A DNA stretch of 64,000 nucleotides from Gemmatimonadota bacterium (GCA_028873695.1 JAPPNU010000067.1:62001-126000); one strand, 5' to 3'; shown: positions 51,084 to 59,808, counted from the first letter of the stretch. Notes: generated by a model from the sequence alone, not told the origin. Numbers and translations: made by a program.

Positions 51084-51442
51084 ACGAAACTATGAGAATA
51101 CGAAAGAACCAAACAGGCACGAGACTACGAATAGACGAGACTACGAATAGACGAGACTACGAAAACCGAAACTGCGAGACTGCGAAAGAACGAATAGACG
51201 AAAAAACGAAAGGCGAAACTACGAATAACGCGAATTACACGAAAAAAGCGAAAGGCGAAAAACGCGCTAAACGACGAAACTGCGAATAGACGAGACTACG
51301 AAAAGGCGCGAGACTACGAGAGAACAAAAAACTGCGAAACTACGAAAGGCGCGAAGAATATGAGTGTACGAGAATACGAAAACCCTCGAGAATTCGAAAA
51401 TTGGAAACCCGCGAAACTACGAAAAATACACGAAACTACGAA
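51084..51442 (-). repeat. Octamer array 2 (CGTAGTNT-type units)
   Basis: About 360 bp in which CGA recurs roughly every 8 nt on the plus strand (units CGAAACTA, CGAATAGA, CGAGACTA, CGAAAGAA, CGAAACTG). On the minus strand this reads TCGTAGTT / TCGTCTAT, the same units as the array at 15706-15847. It lies 22 nt before the GTG of the VOC gene and after the TauE stop. Being degenerate and without spacers, it is not a CRISPR array. Confidence 0.85.
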
Positions 51443-51454
51443 CATCGCGATGGG

Positions 51455-52189
51455 TCAATTCACGGGCGACAACAAGGGTGACACGAGGAGCATCACGCCA
51501 AACGCCAGCAGCGCCGTGTAGAGAACGCGCTGAAATCGATCGGGTGCAATGCGCGCGCCGATGAACCGGCCCAGCACGACGGCAAGAATGACTGCTGGCA
51601 CGGCCGGCAGATAGAATCCGATGACGTTCCCCGTCCACAGGCCCGCCAATCCGTGGCTGGCCACGATGAGCAGCGTAGACGGCAGAAAATACCCCTGCAG
51701 CGTCGCCTTGAAGTATTCCGGAGGCCACCGCCGCAGGATCCCGTAGACGGCCACCGGCGCAGCGTTGACGTTATACGCGCCGCCGAGTACGCCGGACACG
51801 AAGCCGAACGCGTGCGCCCAACCGATATGTCTCAGCCTGGGCAATACAGACGTACGCAGGTTATAGAGACCCACGGTGATGAGCAGAATGCCCAACCCCG
51901 CCTTGAAGACATCCTGGTGTGCGAAACGCAGGATCAGCAGACCGACAGGAATTCCAGGAATGGAAGCGACGAGCAAATGCAAAGCAGACCTGAGGTCCAG
52001 GTCCCGCCAGGACCCGACCAGAAGCAGGGCGATAGTCGTCAGCATCGTCAGGCCGACAAGAGGCGTCGCGACGTTGACATCCAGGACCGTTACGAGCAAC
52101 GGCATCGCCACCAGGGCAGTCCCGAACCCGAGCGTCGAATGGACGAGCGCTGCGACAAACACGATGGCGACTACCGTCAGCAGTAGCAT
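51455..52189 (-). CDS. TauE/SafE-family sulfite/sulfonate exporter
   Basis: 244 aa with seven to eight hydrophobic segments. The family entry motif FVAALVHSTLGFGTALVAMP and its pseudo-repeat GFVSGVLGGAYNVNAAPVAV are clear. Family members export sulfite, sulfoacetate or related anions. No sulfonate-degradation genes are adjacent. The start ATG has no strong Shine-Dalgarno. It is downstream of the frr terminator and reads in the same direction. Confidence 0.87.
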   Translation of the reverse strand: MLLLTVVAIVFVAALVHSTLGFGTALVAMPLLVTVLDVNVATPLVGLTMLTTIALLLVGSWRDLDLRSALHLLVASIPGIPVGLLILRFAHQDVFKAGLGILLITVGLYNLRTSVLPRLRHIGWAHAFGFVSGVLGGAYNVNAAPVAVYGILRRWPPEYFKATLQGYFLPSTLLIVASHGLAGLWTGNVIGFYLPAVPAVILAVVLGRFIGARIAPDRFQRVLYTALLAFGVMLLVSPLLSPVN

Positions 52190-52364
52190 ATTGAATCGTC
52201 AGGAGACAGCCTGAAATCCGACGAACCAGCGATACAGATAGAACGGCGTTTCGAAGTAGGCCAGCCAATCGCCGGTAACCGGCTCCAGGTCCCCTCGTCC
52301 GAATCGAGTACACCGAGACAACCCGGTTGAAATCCTTGCGCTTCTGGGTGATACGGCACGCAAA

Positions 52365-52412
52365 CAAAAAACCGCCGCCCTCGGAAGACCGGAAAGCAGC
52401 GATTGGCGGCGG
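52365..52412 (-). terminator. Rho-independent terminator after frr
   Basis: On the minus strand CCGCCGCC (52405-52412) pairs with GGCGGCGG (52372-52379), followed by TTTTTTG. It is 15 nt past the frr stop and marks the end of the translation-factor operon. Confidence 0.85.
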
Positions 52413-52426
52413 ACGGCATAAGGGAC

Positions 52427-52984
52427 TCAGACCTCCATAATTTCCTCTTCCTTCCGCGCGAGCAACTGGTCGATTTCCGCCACGAAATCGTCGGTCAACT
52501 TCTGTACCTGGTCCTGCCCCTTCCTGGAATCGTCTTCGGGTATCTCGCCCTCTTTCTGACCGTCTTTCAACATCTCGTTGGCGTCACGCCGGGCATTTCT
52601 TACCGACACCTTGCTATCTTCCGCCATCTGGCGTACCACGCGCACGAGTTCAGAACGGCGTTCCTCCGTCAGCTGGGGTATCGGCAGGCGGATGACGGTC
52701 CCGTCGCTGGACGGCGTGAGGCCCAGATTCGACGTCTGTATGGCCTTTTCGATGGCCGGAATCGCACTCTTGTCCCACGGCTGAATTACGATCAGCCTCG
52801 GTTCCGGTACGCCGATGGTCGCAACCTGGTTCAGCGGCACCTGGGCGCCGTAATATTCAGCGCGAATATTGTCCAGCAATGCCGTGTTCGCCCGCCCCGT
52901 TCGAACCGTTGACATTTCGTGCTGAAACGCTTCCACGGCTCTTGCCATCGATTGCCTGGTCTCTGAAAGAATCTCGTCGACCAT
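52427..52984 (-). CDS. frr: Ribosome recycling factor
   Basis: 185 aa, standard RRF length. The signatures MSTVRTGRANTALLDNI, YYGAQVPLNQVA, IQPWDKSAIPAIEKAI and RLPIPQLTEERR are all present. It releases post-termination ribosomes together with EF-G. AAGGGG lies 8 nt before the ATG. It follows tsf directly (24 nt), whereas most bacteria have pyrH between them. Confidence 0.96.
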   Translation of the reverse strand: MVDEILSETRQSMARAVEAFQHEMSTVRTGRANTALLDNIRAEYYGAQVPLNQVATIGVPEPRLIVIQPWDKSAIPAIEKAIQTSNLGLTPSSDGTVIRLPIPQLTEERRSELVRVVRQMAEDSKVSVRNARRDANEMLKDGQKEGEIPEDDSRKGQDQVQKLTDDFVAEIDQLLARKEEEIMEV

Positions 52985-53008
52985 CTGATTCGCCCCTTCG
53001 TGAAAAAC

Positions 53009-53608
53009 TCAGCTTTCTTCTCCAAGAACGAACCGCTCGAACCGTCTGACGGTCACGTTTTCACCGCACTGGGCGATCAGGTCCATCAACAGGTCTCTTA
53101 CGGTCTTGTCCGGATCCTTCACGAAGGGCTGTTCCATAAGGCAGACATCCTGATAATACTTTTCCAGACGCCCTTCCACGATCCGGTCGAGAACCCGCTC
53201 GGGCTTGCCCTCGTCCAGCGCCTGCTGCCTGAAGATCCTTCTTTCCCGCTCGATGTTCGCATCATCCAGCTGGTCCCGGCTCACGGCAATCGGCGCACTG
53301 GCGGCGATGTGCATTGCAAGATCCCGGGCAAACGTCTGGAACTGATCCGTTCGGGCAACGAAATCGGTCTCACTGTTGACTTCCAGCATCACACCGAGCT
53401 TGCTGCCAGTGTGAATGTATGACGTAATCAAGCCTTCCTTCGCCGTCCTGTTCGCACGATCCTCCGCCTTGGCCACGCCGCGCGTCCGAAGAAGCTCCAC
53501 GGCTTTCTCCATATCCCCGTCACTCTCGACGAGGGCATTCTTGCAATCCATCATCCCCACGTTGGTCTTGGCCCGCAGTTCCTGAACCATCTTCGCAGAA
53601 ATAGCCAT
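53009..53608 (-). CDS. tsf: Elongation factor Ts (short form)
   Basis: 199 aa. UBA-like N-terminus MVQELRAKTNVGMMDCKNAL, then GVAKAEDRANRTAKEGLI and the EF-Tu-contacting VNSETDFVARTDQF. It exchanges GDP on EF-Tu. The length is close to Thermus-type short EF-Ts rather than the 283-aa E. coli form, which has two core subdomains. GGGGAG is 5 nt before the ATG. The second gene of rpsB-tsf-frr. Confidence 0.96.
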   Translation of the reverse strand: MAISAKMVQELRAKTNVGMMDCKNALVESDGDMEKAVELLRTRGVAKAEDRANRTAKEGLITSYIHTGSKLGVMLEVNSETDFVARTDQFQTFARDLAMHIAASAPIAVSRDQLDDANIERERRIFRQQALDEGKPERVLDRIVEGRLEKYYQDVCLMEQPFVKDPDKTVRDLLMDLIAQCGENVTVRRFERFVLGEES

Positions 53609-53642
53609 TTGTTCTCCCCGCAGGCGTAGCGCCTTCCGGACG

Positions 53643-54407
53643 TTATTCGTTGACTTCGGTAATTTCGGTAATCTCCGGACCAAGCATCTGGGGTTCGTCG
53701 TCCGTACGATCGGGACCTTCTCTTTGGATCCTCTGCCCCTCCAGCACCGCGTCGGCGATCAGGCGTGTGATGAGTCCGATGGACCGAATGGCGTCGTCGT
53801 TACCTGGAATCGGATAGTCGACGTCGTCCGGATTGCAGTTCGTGTCGACGATGGCCGCGACCGGTATATTGAGTCGTCTCGCTTCGTGAACGGCGATCTT
53901 TTCCTTCTTTATGTCTACCACGAATACCAGTCCGGGCAGGCGGCCCATATCCCGGATACCGCTCAAGGACCTCTCCAGCTTCTCACGCTCGCGCTCCAGC
54001 CGCAATACCTCTTTTTTCGTCAACTTCTCGTAGGTTCCGTCCGTACCCATCTTATCGAGCGATTCGAGGCGCCGGATGCTCTGACGAATGGTCTGGTAAT
54101 TCGTCAGCATGCCGCCAAGCCAGCGCTCGGTTACGTGGAACATCTCGCAGCGCTTCGCTTCACGAAGAATGACGTCTTTCGCCTGCTTCTTGGTTCCCAC
54201 GAAAAGTATCGATTTGCCCTGTTCCACCGCCTCGCTGATAACGCGGTACGCTTCTTCGATCTGCCTCAGCGTTTTCTGCAGATCGATGATGTAGATGCCG
54301 TTGCGTTCGATGAAGATGAACTTTCTCATCTTCGGGTTCCAACGGCGTGTCTGGTGCCCGAAGTGGACACCGGCCTCAAGCAAGGCCTTCATTTCAACGA
54401 CAGCCAT
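53643..54407 (-). CDS. rpsB: 30S ribosomal protein S2
   Basis: 254 aa. The N-terminal block LLEAGVHFGHQTRRWNPKM is diagnostic, followed by ILFVGTKKQAKDVILREAKR, RWLGGMLTNYQTIRQS and IPVAAIVDTNCNPDDVDYPI. GGGAGG is 5 nt before the ATG. It heads tsf and frr and lies 146 nt after rpsI. Confidence 0.97.
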   Translation of the reverse strand: MAVVEMKALLEAGVHFGHQTRRWNPKMRKFIFIERNGIYIIDLQKTLRQIEEAYRVISEAVEQGKSILFVGTKKQAKDVILREAKRCEMFHVTERWLGGMLTNYQTIRQSIRRLESLDKMGTDGTYEKLTKKEVLRLEREREKLERSLSGIRDMGRLPGLVFVVDIKKEKIAVHEARRLNIPVAAIVDTNCNPDDVDYPIPGNDDAIRSIGLITRLIADAVLEGQRIQREGPDRTDDEPQMLGPEITEITEVNE

Positions 54408-54553
54408 ACAAACCTCCCGGTACTGCTGGTTGATCCTCTGTGACCGTCATTCCGCAGGCCAGTCGGAAACCGACACCGGGCCTGAGGTCGGGGCACATGT
54501 GAAATAGGCGCGTCGCCACGTACCCAACACGCCGATAGCAAAACAACAGCCGA

Positions 54554-54946
54554 CTAACGCTTGGAAAACTGGAACCGTTTGCGCGCGCCCGGGCGGCCCG
54601 GCTTTTTTCGCTCCACCTCTCGCGCGTCACGGGTCAACAGCCCGGCCTCGCGCAGCGGCGTCTTGAGATCTTCATTCAGGGCGAGAAGGCCCCGCGCGAT
54701 ACCCAGCCGAACGGCGCCGGCCTGGCCGCTGAGACCGCCTCCCTTGGCACTGGCGACGATGTTGTATTGACCGGCCGTCTCCGTAACCGTCAGCGGCTGC
54801 TCCACGATCATCACCAGCGTCTCGCGCTTCAGATAATCCAGTATCGGCCTGCCGTTTATGGTAATCTCCCCGGCTCCGGGAAACAGCTTTACGTTTGCCG
54901 TGGCCGACTTGCGCCGGCCTCTGGCAGAAGCAAGGATCTCTGACAA
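54554..54946 (-). CDS. rpsI: 30S ribosomal protein S9
   Basis: 130 aa with the S9 patterns ARGRRKSATANVKLFPG, GGGLSGQAGAVRLGIARGL and the basic C-terminus KKPGRPGARKRFQFSKR contacting the P-site tRNA. It starts at a TTG (54946) 7 nt after GGAGG. Family B copy B5 separates it from rplM. Confidence 0.96.
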   Translation of the reverse strand: MSEILASARGRRKSATANVKLFPGAGEITINGRPILDYLKRETLVMIVEQPLTVTETAGQYNIVASAKGGGLSGQAGAVRLGIARGLLALNEDLKTPLREAGLLTRDAREVERKKPGRPGARKRFQFSKR

Positions 54947-54976
54947 GACCCTACCTCCTCTCGTTCAACGGTACTA

Positions 54977-55168
54977 AACCTTGAATCGTCATTTTCCGGG
55001 AATGTTGAATCGAATATTCGCAAATGATTAGAGGCGATTTGACGTCGCATCACCAGGATGCTTCATGTCACCGGACGTGAACCAATAACATCCCGCTGGA
55101 CGACCTTTACACCCGGTCTCGGGCGTTTTCGCCCCGGCGCCACGCTGCTGATTCCTTCGAATTGAGAC
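54977..55168 (-). repeat. Family B intergenic repeat, copy B5
   Basis: Minus strand: TCTCAATTCGAAGGAATCAG at the left, GCGAAAACGCCCGAGACCGG, TTCACGTCCGGTGACATGAA, GCATCCTGGTGATGCGACGT and a right end near GACGATTCAAGG. It is the most diverged copy and lies inside the rplM-rpsI operon. Confidence 0.7.
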
Positions 55169-55183
55169 TGGACGCGGCGGCAC

Positions 55184-55618
55184 TCAGGCAAGGTCGATCG
55201 CTTCAGGCGCCTGACTCTCATGCGGATGATCGGGACCCGTGTAAATCCGGACTTTTTTCATCATGCCGCGCCCCAGTTTCGTGCGCGGCAACATTCCCCG
55301 AATCGCATGCTCCAGCACAAATTCCGGCTGCGTTTCGAGCGCCCGCTTGAGGGTTTTGGTTTTCAGCCCGCCAGGATATCCGCTGAACCGTGTATAAACC
55401 TTCTGGTCCGGTTTATTTGCGCCTTTGACCATCAGCTTGTCGGAGTTGACCACGATTACATGATCGCCGGTATCCACGTGGGGCGTATAATACGGTTTGT
55501 GTTTGCCCATCAGGATCCGGGCAACCTCGCTGGCAAAACGACCCAGCACCTTGCCCTCTGCATCAGCCAGAAACCATCTGCGTTCGACGTCAGATTTTTT
55601 GGCGCTTGGCGTATTCAT
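55184..55618 (-). CDS. rplM: 50S ribosomal protein L13
   Basis: 144 aa. Diagnostic blocks: DVERRWFLADAEGKVLGRFA, MGKHKPYYTPHVDTGDHVIV, KVYTRFSGYPGGLKTKTL and AIRGMLPRTKLGRGMM. ATG at 55618 begins the conserved sequence; an in-frame ATG at 55639 is also possible, and neither has a good Shine-Dalgarno. Preceded by its own promoter at 55700-55728. Confidence 0.96.
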   Translation of the reverse strand: MNTPSAKKSDVERRWFLADAEGKVLGRFASEVARILMGKHKPYYTPHVDTGDHVIVVNSDKLMVKGANKPDQKVYTRFSGYPGGLKTKTLKRALETQPEFVLEHAIRGMLPRTKLGRGMMKKVRIYTGPDHPHESQAPEAIDLA

Positions 55619-55699
55619 AAATCCGAACGGCGTCCGCATCGACGCCGAATTCAAACTCACCCCCTCTCCGTGACAATTCCACGCATTGTCAAGCCTCTG

Positions 55700-55728
55700 A
55701 AGATATAGAGCTTGCGTAACTTTGTCAA
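55700..55728 (-). promoter_or_regulatory. Predicted rplM promoter
   Basis: Minus-strand TTGACA (55723-55728), exactly 17 nt, then TATCTT (55700-55705). The leader to the ATG is about 75 nt, long enough for an L13-type autoregulatory site, though none was identified. Confidence 0.6.
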
Positions 55729-55742
55729 GCACAAACCCTTTC

Positions 55743-55799
55743 AAAAAAATGCGCCGCGATTCGGGAGCCGGTATACCGGCCACATCTCCTCACGGCGCA
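55743..55799 (-). terminator. Predicted intrinsic terminator ending the peptide-importer operon
   Basis: The outer stem TGCGCCG / CGGCGCA (55750-55756 with 55793-55799) is followed on the minus strand by TTTTTTT; an inner perfect palindrome GCCGGTATACCGGC lies at 55767-55780. Positions 55800-55943 hold nothing further. Confidence 0.65.
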
Positions 55800-55943
55800 A
55801 CTCTTGAGACGGCATCCATCTCACGGCGCCCCGCATGAGTCGCCGGGGCCCGTCAACACGACGGATCGCCTGTCTTTCGATGGCTGTTTAGATTCGCCAG
55901 GCGCGTTACCAGACGAGATGTTCTCCCGCACCCGGCAGCGCAC

Positions 55944-55979
55944 CTAACTACAGCCACCTCCACTGGTCGTTTCGCTCAT
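55944..55979 (-). CDS. Eleven-codon small ORF with very strong Shine-Dalgarno
   Basis: Encodes MSETTSGGGCS and stops at TAG. The ATG (55977-55979) is preceded by AAAGGAGGT at 55986-55994, 6 nt away, the longest anti-16S match seen in the window. It is the last cistron after the peptide-importer permeases and before a terminator. It may be a genuine micropeptide with a C-terminal Cys-Ser, a regulatory leader ORF, or fortuitous. Nothing identifies a function. Confidence 0.45.
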   Translation of the reverse strand: MSETTSGGGCS

Positions 55980-56053
55980 TTGACCACCTCCTTTCTGTGT
56001 ACGCGAAATATACGCTACCAGAAAGGGGAAGTCAAAGGCTTTCTCCTGCCGGA

Positions 56054-56956
56054 TCAGGTCCTCGGATCCAGGGCGTCGCGCAATCCGTCTCCAAGCAGGT
56101 TGAATGCCAATACGGTCAGGAAAATCGCGACGCCGGGAAACGTCAGTACCCACGGCGCCCGCAGCACCAGTTCCCGGCCGCCGGTGAGCATGGCGCCCCA
56201 CTCGGGCGCGGGCGGCTGCGCACCCAATCCCAGGAAGCTCAGGCCCGCCGCATCGAGAATGGCGGTCGCCAGACCCAGCGTGGACTGCACAATAAGGGGC
56301 GTCAGACAGTTCGGAAGCACCGAAAAGGACAGGATGCGGAAATCCCCCGCGCCAAGCGCCCGAACAGCCTGAACGTAGTCCTGACCCCGCACGGACAGCG
56401 CGGATGCCCGCACCAGCCGGGCATACTGCGGTACCGCGACAATGCCGACCGCCAGCATCGCATTCTCCAACCCCGGGCCCAGGATCGCTACAATGGCAAT
56501 GGCCAGGAGGATGCTGGGAAACGCGAGCATCAGATCCATCGCCCGCATCAATACCTGGTCCAGCGCGCCGCCCCAATACCCCGAAACCAGCCCGATCGGA
56601 ACGCCCAGTACCAGCGCGATCAGCACGGCGGAAACCCCGACCCGCAGCGAGATACGCGCACCGTGAATGACGCGGCTCAGAACATCTCTTCCGAAGTCGT
56701 CCGTACCGAATGGATACGCCAGTGAAGGCGGTTGGAGGCGTTCATAGAGATTCTGGGCAAAGGGATCATGAGGCGCCGCAATGGGCGCTGCGACAGCCAG
56801 CAGCAGGAATCCCAGCAGCAGCACGCCGCCCGCGGCAGCCAGCCGGTTCTTCACGAGCCGCTTCCAGAACAGCCCGCCCCAGCCGGCGCCCGGGAGGACC
56901 TGTGACCCGTCGGTTTCAACCCCCGTTCCCCCGGCCGGATGGAGTGATCGGTTCAT
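56054..56956 (-). CDS. Peptide ABC transporter permease (DppC/OppC family)
   Basis: 300 aa with six predicted membrane helices, an N-terminal OppC-type helix (WKRLVKNRLAAAGGVLLLGF) and YPFGTDDFGRDVLSRVIHGA, ending with the EAA loop ALGAGDFRILSFSVLPNCLT. It overlaps the DppB stop by 4 nt (ATGA), so translation is coupled. Partner ATPases are not in this window. Confidence 0.92.
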   Translation of the reverse strand: MNRSLHPAGGTGVETDGSQVLPGAGWGGLFWKRLVKNRLAAAGGVLLLGFLLLAVAAPIAAPHDPFAQNLYERLQPPSLAYPFGTDDFGRDVLSRVIHGARISLRVGVSAVLIALVLGVPIGLVSGYWGGALDQVLMRAMDLMLAFPSILLAIAIVAILGPGLENAMLAVGIVAVPQYARLVRASALSVRGQDYVQAVRALGAGDFRILSFSVLPNCLTPLIVQSTLGLATAILDAAGLSFLGLGAQPPAPEWGAMLTGGRELVLRAPWVLTFPGVAIFLTVLAFNLLGDGLRDALDPRT

Positions 56957-57966
56957 GAATAGTTCCGGTGTCTGATGCGCGGGTCCAGCCAGGCGTACAT
57001 CACGTCGGCGATGAGATTGATCAGCGCAAACATCAGCGCAACCAGAAGCACACCGCCCTGAACGGCCCGGAAGTCCCTGGAGTATACCGCCAGCAGCAGC
57101 CACCGCCCAACCCCCGGCCACGCGAAGATCGTCTCCGTAATGACGGCGCCTCCGAGCAGGAATCCGAACTGCAGGCTGATTACGGTCAACACGGGAATAA
57201 ACGCGTTCTTAAGCGCATGCCGGAAGATGACGATCCGTTCCGACAGCCCTTTCGCCCATGCCGTCCGCACATAATCCTCCTTGAGCACATCCAGGAGGCT
57301 GGATCGCGTCATCCGTGCGATCACCGCCATCGGTACGGTGCCCAGCGTAAGACCGGGCAACACGAGGTGCCAGACGGCGTCGCCAAAAGCCCTCCAGTCC
57401 CGGGCCAACAGGCTGTCGATGAGATAGAGTCCGGTGACCTCCGGAATGAACAGATGGGTGCTGAGCCGCCCCGACACGGGGAATAACCCCAGAAAGACCG
57501 ACATCACCAGAATAATCATCAGGCCCAGCCAGAAAATCGGCATCGACAGCCCCGCGAGGGATACCGTCATGCCGAGGTAATCCATGACGGAACCCTTGCG
57601 GGATGCCGAAATCACCCCCGCAATGATCCCGACCCCGCAGGCCAGCAGCATGCTGATCACCGTGAGCTCGAGCGTTGCGGGAAACCTGGCAAGCAGCTCG
57701 GAGGACACCTTCGCGTGGGACTTGAAGGAACGTCCCAGGTCGCCCTGGACCAGCCCCCACAGGTACAGGCCGAGCTGTACGTGCAACTCCTGGTCCAGAC
57801 CCAGTTGCTTGCGCAGTTCGGCCACCTGTTCCGCGCTGGCCCGCTCACCCAGCATCACCTGCGCCGGATCGCCCGGAACGAAGTGTACCATCAGGAAAAC
57901 CAGGACGACAATTCCCAGCAGCATCGGGACAAGGAGAAACAGACGTTTCAGGATGTAAACGCCCAT
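56953..57966 (-). CDS. Peptide ABC transporter permease (DppB/OppB family)
   Basis: 337 aa, six membrane helices. N-terminal YILKRLFLLVPMLLGIVVLV and the VHFVPGDPAQVMLG segment are typical of DppB, and the EAA motif is present around RTAWAKGLSERIVIFRHALK. It forms the translocation pore with the overlapping DppC-like protein. Confidence 0.93.
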   Translation of the reverse strand: MGVYILKRLFLLVPMLLGIVVLVFLMVHFVPGDPAQVMLGERASAEQVAELRKQLGLDQELHVQLGLYLWGLVQGDLGRSFKSHAKVSSELLARFPATLELTVISMLLACGVGIIAGVISASRKGSVMDYLGMTVSLAGLSMPIFWLGLMIILVMSVFLGLFPVSGRLSTHLFIPEVTGLYLIDSLLARDWRAFGDAVWHLVLPGLTLGTVPMAVIARMTRSSLLDVLKEDYVRTAWAKGLSERIVIFRHALKNAFIPVLTVISLQFGFLLGGAVITETIFAWPGVGRWLLLAVYSRDFRAVQGGVLLVALMFALINLIADVMYAWLDPRIRHRNYS

Positions 57967-58024
57967 CGCGCGAATTGCCTCACAGTTCCCGGAAAGGGGC
58001 CGCCGCCCGGACGTTCCGGCGGGT

Positions 58025-59587
58025 TCACTCGGTATCGGCGATCCTCACATTCTGGAACCACTTGCTGCCAGTCGGATGAAGCGAGAAGCCGGTAACGGTC
58101 TTCTTGAATGCGGCGGTCTGCGCCGCGTGTACGAGGGGCGCCCACGGCGCATCCTGGAACACGATCTCCTGCGCCGTCCGGTAAAGCCCGGTCCTGACGG
58201 CGACGTCCACTTCCCGTTGCGCCCGCACCAGCACCTCGTGCAGTTCGTCGCTGCGGTAGAAGGCGATATTATTGGCGGGATGTTGCGTCGCGCTCTTATC
58301 GAGCAGGACGTACAGGAAGTTGTCCGGGTCGCCGTTGTCGCCCGTCCATCCCAGGAGCGCCATATCGTGCTGCCCTCTGGAAACCTTGTCCAGATAGGTT
58401 CCCCATTCGTAACTCACGATTTCGGCCTGGATACCGACGGCCTGCAGGTCGGCCTGGATGGCCTGGGCGATTTTCCTTGGCTGCGGCATATACGGGCGGG
58501 GCACCGGCATGGCCCACAGCGTGGTCTTGAATCCATCCTCGTAGCCGGCCTCGGTCAACAGCTCACGGGCCCGTTCAGGATCGTAGCCGTATCCTTCGAT
58601 CCCTTCGTGGTAGCTCCACATCGACGGTGGAATCGGGTTGACCGCCGGCAACGCCAGACCCTGATACAGATTGTCCACCAGCGCCCGTTTGTTGATGGCG
58701 TGGTTCACCGCCCTTCGCACCTTCAGCAGGTGGAACGGCGCCCGGTCCATATTCATGGCCAGGTACCCGACGTTCATTCCCGGCTGCGTCAGAAGCCGAA
58801 GGTTAGGATGTTTTTCGATATTCGGAATAAAATCGGGCACCAGATGATCCATTCCGTCTATCGAACCCTGGATGAGCGCGATCAGACGCACGGAATTCTC
58901 CGGAATGCTTCTGAAAATCAATCTGTCGATCTGAGGCGCATCACCCCAATAGTCGGGATTTCGCTCCAGCACCACTCGGTCGTCCTTGATCCACTGCACA
59001 AATCGAAATGGACCCGTGCCAACGGGGTGCCTGGGAAAGTCCGCGCCGTGTTTCCGTACGGCGGATGGACTCACGATCCCGCAGAAATTCATCGCGAGAT
59101 TCGACAGAAACGGGGCATTGGGACGCGTCAGCTCTATCGAGACCGTATGGTCGTCCACTTTCTTCACGTCGCTGACGATCTCGCTCATCGACATGCTGTT
59201 CCAATACTGAAACGCGCCCTCGACGCGGTGAAACGGATGATCGGGTTTGAACTGCCGCCCAAGCGAGAACACCACCGCGTCCGCATTGAACGGCGTCCCG
59301 TCGTGGAACAAGACGTTCCGCCTGAGCTTGAAGGTCCACGTTTTCAGGTCATCCGATGCCGTCCAGGACTCCGCAAGACCCGGCGCCAGTTCGGTATTTT
59401 CCGGCCTGAAGGTTACCAGGTTGTCGTAAATATTATCGCAGACTTTGAACGATTCACCATCGGTCTCCAGTGCGGGATCCAGCCCCACCGTATCGCCGCC
59501 CCTGCCAAACACGAGTGTTCTGGGACGCTCCGCCTCGCAGGCGACGACGCCAGACAACAGGAACAGTAGAAAAAGACGCATCCGCAT
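58025..59587 (-). CDS. Peptide-binding lipoprotein (SBP family 5)
   Basis: 520 aa. A lipoprotein-type signal peptide (MRMRLFLLFLLSGVVAC) is followed by family 5 motifs LVFGRGGDTVGLDPALETDG, WTFKLRRNVLFHDGTPFNAD, PVGTGPFRFVQW and VRRAVNHAINKRALV. It captures oligopeptides or a similar ligand for the downstream permeases (58 nt to DppB). AAGGAGAG precedes the ATG. A family A repeat copy sits 17 nt upstream of the start codon. Confidence 0.93.
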   Translation of the reverse strand: MRMRLFLLFLLSGVVACEAERPRTLVFGRGGDTVGLDPALETDGESFKVCDNIYDNLVTFRPENTELAPGLAESWTASDDLKTWTFKLRRNVLFHDGTPFNADAVVFSLGRQFKPDHPFHRVEGAFQYWNSMSMSEIVSDVKKVDDHTVSIELTRPNAPFLSNLAMNFCGIVSPSAVRKHGADFPRHPVGTGPFRFVQWIKDDRVVLERNPDYWGDAPQIDRLIFRSIPENSVRLIALIQGSIDGMDHLVPDFIPNIEKHPNLRLLTQPGMNVGYLAMNMDRAPFHLLKVRRAVNHAINKRALVDNLYQGLALPAVNPIPPSMWSYHEGIEGYGYDPERARELLTEAGYEDGFKTTLWAMPVPRPYMPQPRKIAQAIQADLQAVGIQAEIVSYEWGTYLDKVSRGQHDMALLGWTGDNGDPDNFLYVLLDKSATQHPANNIAFYRSDELHEVLVRAQREVDVAVRTGLYRTAQEIVFQDAPWAPLVHAAQTAAFKKTVTGFSLHPTGSKWFQNVRIADTE

Positions 59588-59604
59588 TGACGAACTCTCC
59601 TTCC

Positions 59605-59684
59605 GAAGCTGTAACAAAATTCCGAGCGGTCTTCACGCGGTTGCAATCGCGTCGGGAACGCCCCGGGAATTCCAACACGGCTTC
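59605..59684 (-). repeat. Family A MITE-like element, copy 3 (80 bp, reduced)
   Basis: Starts GAAGCTGTAACAAAATTCCG, continues AGCGGTCTTCACGCGGTTGC and ends AATTCCAACACGGCTTC. It keeps both ends but has lost the interior of copies 1 and 2. No target duplication is clear. It lies in the leader of the peptide-binding lipoprotein gene. Confidence 0.65.
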
Positions 59685-59808
59685 TACGAAAAAGCGGCCG
59701 GCAGGTTCTGTGACACGCCCTGCTGACCGCGAGTCCCGCGACCCGTAAACAAGTCGCCATTCAGCAATCGGTTACGGGGACCGGACACTTCAAGTGAACA
59801 TCTGCCTG

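Noticed and set aside
51084..51442. Possible CRISPR array
   Set aside because: The units are 8 nt and degenerate, with no spacers of constant length and no cas gene nearby.
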